Assembly: GCA_001512765.1 (NCBI GenBank)
Contig: LFSO01000018.1
Span: 67,878-101,818, forward strand
DNA length: 33,941 bases
Direction of reading: 5' to 3'
Origin: Clostridiales bacterium DTU053
GTDB taxonomy: Bacteria > Bacillota > Clostridia > Oscillospirales > Acutalibacteraceae
The notes under the pieces were generated by a model, which was given only the letters and a program-made list of their open reading frames with translations, was not told the DNA's origin and did no database searches. The stretch's first letter is position 1; each line of letters starts with the position of its first letter. Both the position numbers and the translations under genes were made by a program. Below are positions 7,513 through 15,533 of this stretch, one piece after another.

Positions 7513-10155
7513 ATGAGTCACAAGTATGTTTATTTGTTCTCAGAAGGCGACGGAAGCATGCGCGAGCTTCTGGGCGGCAAAGGCGCAAACCTTGCTGAAA
7601 TGACTAAGCTCGGTATGCCTGTTCCCCAGGGCTTTACCGTTACCACAGAGGCATGCACCCGTTACTATGAAGACGGAAAGGTAATAGCTCAGGAAATACA
7701 GGACCAGATTTACGAGTACCTTGCCAAGATTGAAGAAATCAACGGCAAGAAGTTCGGTGACCCCGAAAAGCCCCTCCTGGTATCCGTTCGTTCCGGCGCT
7801 CGTGCATCAATGCCCGGCATGATGGACACAATCCTCAACCTCGGCATTAACGACGAAGTTGCCGAAGGTCTTATCAAGGGCAATCCGGACCCGTCATTCG
7901 CACGCTTTGTTTATGACTCCTATCGCCGCTTTATCCAGATGTTCTCCGATGTCGTTATGGAAGTTCCGAAGCACAACTTCGAGGTCATCATCGACGAGCT
8001 TAAGGCTAAGAAGGGCGTTAAGGACGACATCGAGCTTGATGTTGAAGACATGAAGGAGCTTGTAAGGCTCTTTAAGGCATATTATAAGGAGCAGAAGGGC
8101 GAGGACTTCCCCTCCGACCCGAGAGCTCAGCTCATGGCTGCCGTTCAGGCTGTTTTCCGTTCATGGGACAACCCCCGCGCAAATGTATATCGCCGCATGA
8201 ACGACATCCCCTATTCATGGGGCACCGCAGTTAATGTTCAGCCCATGGTATTCGGCAACCTTAACACCAACTCCGGTACAGGCGTTGCGTTCTCCCGCGA
8301 CCCCGCAACAGGCGAGAATGTTCTCTTCGGCGAGTACCTCATCAACGCTCAGGGCGAAGATGTCGTTGCAGGTATCCGCACACCCAGCCATATTTCCAAG
8401 CTCAAGGAAGAAATGCCTGAGGTTTACGAGCAGTTTGTTACAATAGCCAAGAAGCTTGAGAATCACTATAAAGATATGCAGGATATGGAGTTTACCATTG
8501 AAAACGGCAAGCTCTATATGCTCCAGACAAGAAACGGCAAGCGTACAGCTACAGCAGCTCTCAAGATAGCTGTTGACCTTGTTGACGAGGGTCTCATCGA
8601 CGAGGAAACCGCAGTTCTGAGAGTTGACCCCAAGCAGCTTGACGCGCTTCTCCATCCCCAGTTTGACGCCGCCGCTCTTAAGGCCGCTAAGGTTATCGGC
8701 ACAGGTCTTGCGGCATCCCCCGGCGCAGCAACCGGTAAGGTTGTATTCACAGCCGACAGAGCTAAAGAGCTCGCTGAGAAGGGCGAAAAGGTTATCCTTG
8801 TTCGTCTTGAAACATCACCCGAGGACATCGAGGGTATGGCAGCAGCTCAGGGCATCCTCACCGTCAGAGGCGGCATGACCTCCCACGCAGCAGTTGTCGC
8901 AAGAGGCATGGGAACCTGCTGCGTATCCGGCTGCGGCGAAATCAAGATGCACGCAGAGGAAGGCTACTTCGAACTCGGCGGCAAGAAGTACTATGAAGGC
9001 GACTATATCTCCCTTGACGGTTCAACCGGCAAGATTTACGACGGCGAAATCAAGACAGTTGAGGCTTCAATCTCCGGCGACTTCGGCAGATTCATGGCTT
9101 GGGCTGACAAGTATCGCACACTGAAGGTAAGAACAAACGCCGACACTCCGACGGACGCTGCTACAGCAGTTCACTTCGGCGCTGAGGGCATTGGTCTCTG
9201 CCGTACAGAGCACATGTTCTTTGAGGGCGACAGAATCAAGGCTATCCGCGAGATGATCGTCTCTAAGACAGCAGAGGCTCGCGCTAAGGCTCTTGAGAAG
9301 ATTCTGCCCTTACAGCAGAAGGACTTTGAGGAGATGTACAGGGTTCTTGAGGGCAGACCCATGACAATCCGCTTCCTTGACCCGCCGCTCCACGAGTTCC
9401 TGCCCCAGAAGGAAAACGAGATTAAGGAGCTTGCAGACGACCTTGGCATCTCTGTTGATGAGCTCAAGGCTGTTATCGACAGCCTGCACGAGGCTAACCC
9501 GATGATGGGTCACAGAGGCTGCCGTCTTGCAGTAACCTATCCCGAAATCGCAAGAATGCAGACCACAGCAGTTATCTCCGCCGCTATCAATGTAAACAAA
9601 GAGCATCCTGAGTACAACATCGTTCCCGAGATTATGATTCCTCTGGTAGGCGAGGTTAAGGAGCTCAAGTTCGTTAAGGATGTAGTTGTTGAGACAGCTG
9701 ACAAGCTCATCGCCGAGGCAGGCGTAAAGCTCGAGTACATGGTCGGCACAATGATTGAGATTCCGAGAGCAGCTCTCACAGCAGACGAAATCGCAAAAGA
9801 GGCTGAGTTCTTCTCATTCGGCACAAACGACCTGACTCAGATGACCTTCGGTTTCAGCCGTGACGACGCCGGCAAGTTCCTTGACGCTTACTATGACACA
9901 AAGATTTACGAGTTTGACCCGTTCGCAAAGCTCGACCAGACAGGCGTTGGCAAGCTGGTTGAAATGGCTGTTAATCTCGGCAAGGCTACAAGGCCCGACA
10001 TTAAGCTCGGCATCTGCGGCGAGCACGGCGGCGACCCGTCATCCGTTGAGTTCTGCCACAATGTAGGACTTGACTATGTATCCTGCTCACCCTACAGAGT
10101 ACCGCTTGCACGCCTTGCAGCAGCTCAGGCAGCTATCAAAGCTAAGAAGGCATAA
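7513..10155 (+). CDS. ppdK: Pyruvate, phosphate dikinase
   Basis: PPDK interconverts pyruvate, ATP and phosphate with PEP, AMP and pyrophosphate. In anaerobic Clostridia it often works in the glycolytic direction with pyrophosphate or supplies PEP for gluconeogenesis. The 880-residue length is normal. The order is an N-terminal ATP-grasp domain (GGKGANLAEM near residue 22), a central swivelling domain with phospho-histidine H458 in GGMTSHAAV, and a C-terminal PEP/pyruvate TIM barrel with the catalytic Cys near residue 835 in GICGEHGGDP. ATG follows TGGAGG at a good distance. Codon use is strongly biased to a small set of codons, consistent with high expression. It is monocistronic, with a strong terminator after it. 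Confidence 0.98.
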   Translation: MSHKYVYLFSEGDGSMRELLGGKGANLAEMTKLGMPVPQGFTVTTEACTRYYEDGKVIAQEIQDQIYEYLAKIEEINGKKFGDPEKPLLVSVRSGARASMPGMMDTILNLGINDEVAEGLIKGNPDPSFARFVYDSYRRFIQMFSDVVMEVPKHNFEVIIDELKAKKGVKDDIELDVEDMKELVRLFKAYYKEQKGEDFPSDPRAQLMAAVQAVFRSWDNPRANVYRRMNDIPYSWGTAVNVQPMVFGNLNTNSGTGVAFSRDPATGENVLFGEYLINAQGEDVVAGIRTPSHISKLKEEMPEVYEQFVTIAKKLENHYKDMQDMEFTIENGKLYMLQTRNGKRTATAALKIAVDLVDEGLIDEETAVLRVDPKQLDALLHPQFDAAALKAAKVIGTGLAASPGAATGKVVFTADRAKELAEKGEKVILVRLETSPEDIEGMAAAQGILTVRGGMTSHAAVVARGMGTCCVSGCGEIKMHAEEGYFELGGKKYYEGDYISLDGSTGKIYDGEIKTVEASISGDFGRFMAWADKYRTLKVRTNADTPTDAATAVHFGAEGIGLCRTEHMFFEGDRIKAIREMIVSKTAEARAKALEKILPLQQKDFEEMYRVLEGRPMTIRFLDPPLHEFLPQKENEIKELADDLGISVDELKAVIDSLHEANPMMGHRGCRLAVTYPEIARMQTTAVISAAINVNKEHPEYNIVPEIMIPLVGEVKELKFVKDVVVETADKLIAEAGVKLEYMVGTMIEIPRAALTADEIAKEAEFFSFGTNDLTQMTFGFSRDDAGKFLDAYYDTKIYEFDPFAKLDQTGVGKLVEMAVNLGKATRPDIKLGICGEHGGDPSSVEFCHNVGLDYVSCSPYRVPLARLAAAQAAIKAKKA

Positions 10156-10170
10156 AAAAGCTATAAAAAT

Positions 10171-10203
10171 AAGGGGACAGTTACCTGTCCCCTTTATTTT
10201 TTT
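10171..10203. terminator. Bidirectional terminator between ppdK and the carboxypeptidase gene
   Basis: AAGGGGACAG, loop TTAC, CTGTCCCCTT is a perfect 10-bp stem. The plus strand continues TATTTTTTT, and the minus strand continues ATTTTTATAGC, so both converging genes can use it. Confidence 0.9.
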
Positions 10204-11257
10204 ATCTGTGATTTTCTATGTATCTGATTAGGGCTCTTGCGAAGGCTTTGCCGAGTTCTATGAGCCCTTCCTGACTTACTTTATTTTCTTCAGTGCCGAA
10301 ATAGGCTGTTTCGAGGGTAAAGGAAAGCTCGGTGGTCGGAAGGGATGAGAAAAACTTTGTGGAGGTCGGGTTAGTTAAGGTATTCCATGAGGTATTGGGC
10401 ATAATGTCGCTGCCGACAAAGTACCTGAAACTCAGATTCGCCGACTCCTCATGGAAAAGAGAGGCGAACTCATCCTGCCCTTTTGTGTTTAAGAGGTTCC
10501 TGACAAGGAATACCTTGTCATCTCCGCCGCCTATATGGTATGGCGAATGAAAGTCAAATTGGAACTTTACATTGTGCTCTTTTGCGTATGCCATAAGCTC
10601 TCTGACCGAGGGATAGACGGGGTTTTCTATATAATCCCTGTTGTGGTCGTGGGGATGGCGGTTCTTGCCCTGGTCGCCGAATATCACGCCGTCAATGTCC
10701 ATAAAGGGCACGGCGGCGACTCTGTATCCGTCGGGGAGATTTTTTAATAGATGCTCCAGAACCCCCTCCAGCACATAGGTGCCGGTTGATTCGCAGCAGT
10801 GGTGCCTTGAAGTGAGCACTATGGTTTTATCCCCGCCGCCGAACTCCAGTATTTTGACTTCGTTCCCCTTGTCGGTTACCGCAAAGGTGAGGGCGTTGAG
10901 ATTGTGCTTCTTCAAAAACTCCTCAAAGCGTTCGGGGCTGTATATCATATCGTGGGCGAAATATGTGGGGCTGTCGTCGTCAAAAGTGTAGGTAAAGCTG
11001 AATCTGTTGTCGCCAAGGGTCTCCTCCCCTGCCCAGTTCCAAGTTTTAAGGTCTTTGCTGACGGCGGGGCCGAAATAACCCAGTCTGTCCCTGCCGAAAT
11101 CGAAGGTTATTGTCCTGCCGCTTGCGCCTTTTACGCAAAACGCCCAGTAGAACCAGTCGGTGGTGGTATCCCGAAGGTCGCACTCCACCTTAACATAATC
11201 ACCCTCGACGCTTAACACTTTAATATTTCCGCCTGTGAAATCGGTAGTAATCCGCAT
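10202..11257 (-). CDS. M14-family zinc carboxypeptidase with N-terminal beta domain
   Basis: This 351-residue protein has the zinc ligands of the M14 family: H153 and E156 in HCCE, H237 in DFHSPYH, and the catalytic glutamate probably E316 in FTLETAYFG. Residues 1 to about 110 form a separate beta-rich domain of the sort that precedes the catalytic domain in cytosolic carboxypeptidase-like M14 enzymes. It has no signal peptide. Substrates of bacterial members of this type are mostly unknown; release of C-terminal residues from peptides, or an amidase or esterase role on conjugated sugars, are both possible. ATG follows AAGGAG at 5 nt. It lies 51 nt after the MFS gene with a hairpin between them, so they probably form one operon. 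Confidence 0.8.
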   Translation of the reverse strand: MRITTDFTGGNIKVLSVEGDYVKVECDLRDTTTDWFYWAFCVKGASGRTITFDFGRDRLGYFGPAVSKDLKTWNWAGEETLGDNRFSFTYTFDDDSPTYFAHDMIYSPERFEEFLKKHNLNALTFAVTDKGNEVKILEFGGGDKTIVLTSRHHCCESTGTYVLEGVLEHLLKNLPDGYRVAAVPFMDIDGVIFGDQGKNRHPHDHNRDYIENPVYPSVRELMAYAKEHNVKFQFDFHSPYHIGGGDDKVFLVRNLLNTKGQDEFASLFHEESANLSFRYFVGSDIMPNTSWNTLTNPTSTKFFSSLPTTELSFTLETAYFGTEENKVSQEGLIELGKAFARALIRYIENHR

Positions 11258-11278
11258 AAAAATCTCCTTACAATTTAT

Positions 11279-11310
11279 CGCCCCGCTCCCAAGGAGCGAG
11301 GCGTTTTTTT
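11279..11310. terminator. Hairpin between the MFS and carboxypeptidase genes; terminator-like only on the plus strand
   Basis: Arms 11279-11289 and 11293-11303 form an 11-bp stem with a 3-nt loop. The T7 run follows on the plus strand, where no gene is upstream. On the transcribed minus strand the stem is fully paired (one G-U) but preceded by A7, so it may be a processing or stability hairpin, or block antisense transcription. Confidence 0.5.
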
Positions 11311-12661
11311 AATAGCCCTTTTTATTCTGCGCTTTTGCCTTTTTCCTGAGGAAGAATATCGGTATGCCTATGAGTACCGAGAAGATTGCCGCGGCGAGGA
11401 AAATCTCCGGCACGGGGACATAGACAGCCTCTCCGAAGTCGTTGTAGTAAGTTCCAAGCTGATGGAGAGGAGCGAAACGCTCAATGACCGCGTTGCCAAG
11501 CGGCGGACCTATTACCATGGGCAGAAGCACCATGAAAATCATACGCACGCCCTGGAACAAGCCTGTTTTATCCTCCGGCGTAAAGTCCCTTACAGAGGCG
11601 TTGAGGATAATCATAAGAAGTCCGTAGCCCGCAAAGACCATTACGACGGTTGCCGCGAACGCGCCCAGCTTTTTAGCCTGAGATGTGGCAATAAGTCCTA
11701 TTATAAACAGCGCGATTGACGGGTAGATGAATTTGTCCTTGCCGAATTTGTCTACCATCAGACCGAGGCAGTAAACCACGGCTATAAAGAGCACGATGGC
11801 GACAACGGCGATGCCGATAACCTTTGGGGTAATATTCAGGTTTTCAAAGTCAAAGCCCATGTAGTGCTGCAGATAAATAAAGAGATAGGGCAGGAAAATC
11901 TGAACCGCGATGTTAAAGAAGGATACGGCAAGGAGGGCAAGATACAACAGGGCGTTTTCCTTAATTACCGAGGGTCTGAAGCCGTAAATCAAATCGGTGA
12001 TGTATCTGCCCTGACGGCGAGGTTTACCCTCCCTTGAATCCTTTAATGTAAAGGCGCCTATAAGGCCGCAGAGCGAAACTCCGATGCCGAGTCCCAGGAA
12101 GCAAGCGGGATAGCCCGCCGCGGCGACTCCCGCGCCGAAAGCTACGGTGACGAGAAGCGTGGCGAGAATCGGGAAGGACGCGAGTATGCCCTCCGCCTTG
12201 CCTCTGTTTTCGGGAACGGTGATGTCGGTAATCCATGCGTTAAAGGCGGCGTCGTTGCTGGTGGAGCCTATAAAAGTCATGACGCAGTCCATAATGATGA
12301 CAACGGATACCGATGCGGCGAGGATTTTCACTTCGTCCGCAAGACCAAAGAGCTTTGCCACATTGTCCCTTGAAATGAAGGCAAAGACCATGACCGAAAA
12401 TCCCCACAGGATGTAGCCTAAAGAAAGGAAAACCTTTCTGCGGTCCAGCCTGTCGCTCAAATTGCCCATTAGGAAGGTGGCGATAACGGCGGTTGCCGCG
12501 GTCAACGCTACCATGGTGGAAATGTCCTTTGTTGTGCCGCCGATGTAGTTGAAGAGAAATGTGTTGAAGTAGATGTTTTCAACAGCCCAGGCGACCTGAC
12601 CCATAAAGCCGAAAACAATAATGTTAAACCATGTTCTGCCTGAAATTCGGGCGTCTTTCAT
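11309..12661 (-). CDS. MFS transporter, probably for a sugar or glycoside
   Basis: This 450-residue protein has about 12 hydrophobic segments and the MFS loop 2-3 signature GNLSDRLDRRKVF near residue 65, with a large cytoplasmic loop rich in Lys/Arg in the middle. Sequence feel and length fit sugar-type MFS carriers of the GPH or related group, but the substrate cannot be read from sequence. I chose the ATG at 12661 (GGAG 8 nt upstream) rather than the in-frame TTG at 12667. A promoter and a small dyad lie just upstream. It is followed by the M14 carboxypeptidase gene and preceded on the same strand by a CE15-type esterase, suggesting uptake of a plant-wall fragment that is then processed in the cytosol. 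Confidence 0.9.
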   Translation of the reverse strand: MKDARISGRTWFNIIVFGFMGQVAWAVENIYFNTFLFNYIGGTTKDISTMVALTAATAVIATFLMGNLSDRLDRRKVFLSLGYILWGFSVMVFAFISRDNVAKLFGLADEVKILAASVSVVIIMDCVMTFIGSTSNDAAFNAWITDITVPENRGKAEGILASFPILATLLVTVAFGAGVAAAGYPACFLGLGIGVSLCGLIGAFTLKDSREGKPRRQGRYITDLIYGFRPSVIKENALLYLALLAVSFFNIAVQIFLPYLFIYLQHYMGFDFENLNITPKVIGIAVVAIVLFIAVVYCLGLMVDKFGKDKFIYPSIALFIIGLIATSQAKKLGAFAATVVMVFAGYGLLMIILNASVRDFTPEDKTGLFQGVRMIFMVLLPMVIGPPLGNAVIERFAPLHQLGTYYNDFGEAVYVPVPEIFLAAAIFSVLIGIPIFFLRKKAKAQNKKGY

Positions 12662-12690
12662 AGACAAAACTCCTAACTATTTAGTTTGGC

Positions 12691-12705
12691 TTAGTAACAC
12701 GCTAA
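12691..12705 (-). promoter_or_regulatory. Candidate operator dyad over the MFS transcription start
   Basis: TTAGTAACACGCTAA is an imperfect dyad with TTAG/CTAA ends, overlapping the expected start of transcription. This is where a sugar-responsive repressor would bind. No regulator gene lies in the window, and I see only one copy. Confidence 0.3.
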
Positions 12706-12709
12706 TTTA

Positions 12710-12737
12710 ATTATACCGAAGCTGCCGTTTTTTACAA
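12710..12737 (-). promoter_or_regulatory. Promoter of the MFS-carboxypeptidase operon
   Basis: On the minus strand, TTGTAA (12737-12732), a 16-nt spacer and a perfect TATAAT (12715-12710). Confidence 0.65.
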
Positions 12738-12765
12738 GAAGCAATTGTCTTTAGCCGGCAAAGAA

Positions 12766-13848
12766 TTAAACTTTGCTTTCAATAAAATCCAGGAATTTAT
12801 TCCAGTCATAGCGGCTGAGGAAGTGGGAGCCGGGGCGGAGGTAATAGCCTATGCTGCCGACTTGATATGCGCCCTCTTCGGGCGGAAAGGTGTCGGGGGC
12901 AATAAGACCCTCTTTTCCGTAAAGGGAGTAAACGGGGGACGCGGCGGCGCATGCGAGAAATTCGGAAGCGGGGTCAGCCCATAAATCCTCCGCCGCGCTG
13001 CCGACGGAAACGAATCTGGGGGCTGAGAGGGCAAGAAGCAAGTGCTGGTCAAATGGCAGGGCGCTTTCGTTCTTTCTGTAAGTTTTGTAGTTTTCGCAGA
13101 ACCAGAAGGGGAAGTTGCGGCAGATGTCGTCTATCTGCTCGCCTGTCTTGCCCCTTATAATGGCGGCACCGCTGCAGCCAGAGTTGTTGGAGTGGACAAA
13201 GCGGAACCTCTCATCAAATGCGGCGGCGACAAGGGCGGTTTTGCCAAGCCTTGAATGACCTATTACCGCTAAACTCTCAAGGTCTGCTGAGTCAAGAGTC
13301 TGGAGATAGTCCGCGGCGCGCATGGCAGCCCATGCCCACATCATGATTTTGCCGGGGTCGTGCTCGTTCCTCTCCTTGCCGCCGAACAGCACACCCGCAA
13401 GACCGTTTGTAAAATCACCGTCGTCGCCGGTTACATCCTTATAGTAAATTGTGGCGACGGCAAAGCCCCTGTCGCAAATCTCCTCGGCGGGATAGTATTT
13501 GTCGGGAACGCCGTCTCTGAAGTTTAAAAAGACTATGGTTTTGTGCCTGCCCTCTTTTTTGGGGCGGACAAACTGAACGGGAAATGAAAATTCCCCGTTT
13601 TCAAGGCTGGCGGTTATCAGAATTTTTTGATAAATAGCGGTGTTGGCGAAAAAACGCTCGTCGCTCCGGAGAATTTCAAATTTTAAGTCCTTCGGTTCAG
13701 GGGGCAAAAAGCCGTATTCATGAAGGCACAAAAGCTCCTTCAGCTTCTCTCGGTTTTCCTCCCAAGTTTTTTTGTCGGTTATTCGCTCCCCGTCGGTGCC
13801 TCTTAGAATATCGGGCACTCCCCGTAATTTCAGCTCCTTATCAATCAT
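12766..13848 (-). CDS. CE15-family glucuronoyl esterase-like hydrolase, cytosolic
   Basis: This 360-residue alpha/beta hydrolase matches CE15, whose characterised members cleave the ester between lignin alcohols and 4-O-methylglucuronic acid on xylan. The nucleophile Ser is in [10 protein letters not shown] (CE15 usually has GCSR or GHSR). Other family motifs are [50 protein letters not shown] and the C-terminal catalytic His in RPGSH. Most studied CE15 enzymes are secreted, but this one has no signal peptide. I chose the ATG at 13848, with AAGGG 8 nt upstream, over the GTG at 13857. The MFS gene starts about 100 nt downstream on the same strand with its own promoter. The true substrate could be another uronate or sugar ester. 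Confidence 0.85.
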   Translation of the reverse strand: MIDKELKLRGVPDILRGTDGERITDKKTWEENREKLKELLCLHEYGFLPPEPKDLKFEILRSDERFFANTAIYQKILITASLENGEFSFPVQFVRPKKEGRHKTIVFLNFRDGVPDKYYPAEEICDRGFAVATIYYKDVTGDDGDFTNGLAGVLFGGKERNEHDPGKIMMWAWAAMRAADYLQTLDSADLESLAVIGHSRLGKTALVAAAFDERFRFVHSNNSGCSGAAIIRGKTGEQIDDICRNFPFWFCENYKTYRKNESALPFDQHLLLALSAPRFVSVGSAAEDLWADPASEFLACAAASPVYSLYGKEGLIAPDTFPPEEGAYQVGSIGYYLRPGSHFLSRYDWNKFLDFIESKV

Positions 13849-13934
13849 TTTCCTCACCCTTCGGCTTTTTGTTTTATCTTATCAGATTTCATATTAATAA
13901 GAAAAGAGCTCATAAAAACAAAAAACAACTTTGC

Positions 13935-13963
13935 TTCAAGTCGGTGCGTTTAAGCTATATAAT
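13935..13963 (+). promoter_or_regulatory. Promoter of the TM2-domain gene
   Basis: TTCAAG, a 17-nt spacer and a perfect TATAAT (13958-13963). The leader before the GTG start at 14037 would be about 67 nt. Confidence 0.5.
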
Positions 13964-14036
13964 AAAAAGGAAAATGACGGGTATTGGAGATTCTCCGCTC
14001 GGAAAAAGCTTTGTAAATTTCAAGGGGTGTTATTTT

Positions 14037-14447
14037 GTGAGATGTGAATACTGCGGGTCTGAGGTTCAGGGAAATTTCTGCGGCAACTGCGGAGCTCCCG
14101 TACCACAAGAAAGCCGTATTGAGAACGACAGCTACAAGTCAAATCCATACTCTAACTCATGGGATACCGATTACAACAAGTTCAGCAACGATTCGGGCAG
14201 TACTTACTACAATAATTATTCATACACAACCACATACTCAGTCGCGTCAAACAAGAGCAAAATAGTGGCACTTGTTTTGTGCTTTCTTTTCGGCATTTTC
14301 GGTATTCACAGGTTTTATGTTGGCAAGGTCGGCACGGGACTTATTTGGCTCTTTACCGGCGCGATTGGAGGTCTCGGCTGGATTGTGGATTTGATTCTCA
14401 TTTTAACCGGCAATTTTAAGGACAGCGCAGGTTTGCCTCTAAAATAA
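14037..14447 (+). CDS. Zinc-ribbon protein with C-terminal TM2 domain
   Basis: This 136-residue protein has an N-terminal zinc ribbon (two CxxC pairs: CEYC at residues 3-6 and CGNC at 15-18), a Ser/Asn/Tyr-rich linker of about 50 residues, and a C-terminal TM2 domain. The TM2 domain has two membrane helices joined by the motif [10 protein letters not shown], with a DLILILTG second helix. TM2 proteins are widespread and their function in bacteria is not established. I chose the GTG at 14037 because AAGGGG lies 9 nt upstream and it begins exactly at the zinc ribbon. The 56 in-frame codons further upstream lie across the promoter and are not coding. It stands alone, with a terminator shared with the opposite strand. 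Confidence 0.88.
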   Translation: MRCEYCGSEVQGNFCGNCGAPVPQESRIENDSYKSNPYSNSWDTDYNKFSNDSGSTYYNNYSYTTTYSVASNKSKIVALVLCFLFGIFGIHRFYVGKVGTGLIWLFTGAIGGLGWIVDLILILTGNFKDSAGLPLK

Positions 14448-14477
14448 AAGCCGTATAAAGTTTTAGCGGAAAAAACA

Positions 14478-14508
14478 CAGGGTGGAGAAATCCACCCTGC
14501 TGTATTTT
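14478..14508. terminator. Bidirectional terminator between TM2 and DUF1893 genes
   Basis: CAGGGTGGA, loop GAAA, TCCACCCTG is a 9-bp stem. The plus strand continues CTGTATTTT; the minus strand continues TGTTTTTTCC, the stronger tail. Confidence 0.8.
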
Positions 14509-14512
14509 GATA

Positions 14513-14920
14513 TTATAAATTCAAAAATATGCTCACTGCGGTCTCGGGGTCGTCAATATAGAGAACTTTCTTTTCCATAGGGCAGGTGTCGTCGCCTGCC
14601 CTGTTTTTTATAAAGGGCACCTTTTTATTGTAATGATACTGTATGCCCGCGCGCTCAAGAACGGGAACGGCGAAGTCGCTTAAAATCTCCGCGTACACTT
14701 CCCTGACGCCCGAATGCACAAGGAGGAGGGCGGCTGCCTTGCCGACTATTTTATCGGCGACCGCCGCGCCGCGGAGAATTTCGGGGCTTGTTTTAACTAT
14801 TTCTATAAGCGGTTTAAGACTGGTCTCAGCGGAGGCAATTACCTTTTCGCCGTTTGCGACGACAATAGCGCAGCCGCTGTCGTGAAGTTTACTTACCGCC
14901 TTTTGGAGTTCATCTGTCAT
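14513..14920 (-). CDS. DUF1893 family protein
   Basis: The 135-residue protein matches DUF1893 over its length. Visible family features are an N-terminal helix with VVANGEKVIASAE, then PLIEIV, VADKIVGKAAALLLVHSGV in two parts, YAEILSD, and the C-terminal NRAGDDTCPMEKKV with a Cys-Pro-Met. Structures of this family resemble the cytidine deaminase fold, but the zinc-binding deaminase motif is not obvious here and the function is unknown. The ATG at 14920 has AAGAAGA upstream and begins where the family begins; 26 upstream in-frame codons overlap the ECF gene. It is the last gene of a three-gene operon with an aldo/keto reductase and an ECF transporter component. Confidence 0.85.
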   Translation of the reverse strand: MTDELQKAVSKLHDSGCAIVVANGEKVIASAETSLKPLIEIVKTSPEILRGAAVADKIVGKAAALLLVHSGVREVYAEILSDFAVPVLERAGIQYHYNKKVPFIKNRAGDDTCPMEKKVLYIDDPETAVSIFLNL

Positions 14921-14951
14921 ATGTAAATCTTCTTTCTTTAAGCTTTGGGTG

Positions 14952-15521
14952 TCAGCCCGCTGTTTGGTTTCTCTTTTTCTGCGTATCTGCGGGGTCAATT
15001 ACCCGTATCTTTCGCAGCAGGTAGATTATAGTCGGCACGAGGATAATCTGAATTACTATTCCGATTAATCCCGCAGTGACCGCTTCCCGCGCCGCGATGG
15101 GTCCAATTTGAGAAATCCCCAGAAGGTCTGAGGCGACAAATAGAGAAAGAGCGTACAAAAGCCTTCCGAATATCATGGCGCCCGCAAGGGAAAGGGCTGT
15201 GCCGTAACGGGTTTTATAGAGCTTTAGGGTTCTGAATAAAAGTCCGCTCATAAAGCCGTAGCCCGCCAGCTCAATGACCATAAAAGCCAGCCTTGACACG
15301 GGCGGCATATTGGTGAGCAAACAGCTCAATATGGGGGAAATCGCTCCCACCGTAAGCCCGAAAACGGGACCCAGCACAAAGCCGCTGAGCAGAACGGGTA
15401 TGTGCATGGGCAGCAGCATTCTGCCCAAATCAGCCGCTCCGATAAGGTGGATAACCTGCGGGAGCAGTACGGACAAAGCTATGAACAAGCCTCCCAGAGC
15501 TGTTTTTCTGCTTAAACTCAT
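14952..15521 (-). CDS. ECF transporter substrate-binding (S) component
   Basis: This 189-residue protein has about five to six membrane helices and the small glycine/alanine-rich make-up of energy-coupling-factor S components, including an early GGLFIALSVLLP helix. S components bind a vitamin or metal and use a shared EcfA-A'-T module encoded elsewhere; none is in this window. The substrate cannot be assigned: no thiamin, riboflavin, biotin or folate signature or riboswitch is seen. The ATG has AGGGGAGA a few bases upstream. The gap to the preceding aldo/keto reductase gene is 12 nt and to the DUF1893 gene 31 nt, so the three are almost certainly cotranscribed. Confidence 0.82.
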   Translation of the reverse strand: MSLSRKTALGGLFIALSVLLPQVIHLIGAADLGRMLLPMHIPVLLSGFVLGPVFGLTVGAISPILSCLLTNMPPVSRLAFMVIELAGYGFMSGLLFRTLKLYKTRYGTALSLAGAMIFGRLLYALSLFVASDLLGISQIGPIAAREAVTAGLIGIVIQIILVPTIIYLLRKIRVIDPADTQKKRNQTAG

Positions 15522-15533
15522 CTTCTCTCCCCT

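Noticed and set aside
12758..12776. GCAAAG/CTTTGC dyad at the end of the esterase gene as a terminator
   Set aside because: The stem is only 6 bp, it overlaps the coding end and no T-run follows.
14952..15521. Assigning the ECF S component to a named vitamin
   Set aside because: No substrate-specific residues or riboswitch could be recognised, so a substrate name would be a guess.
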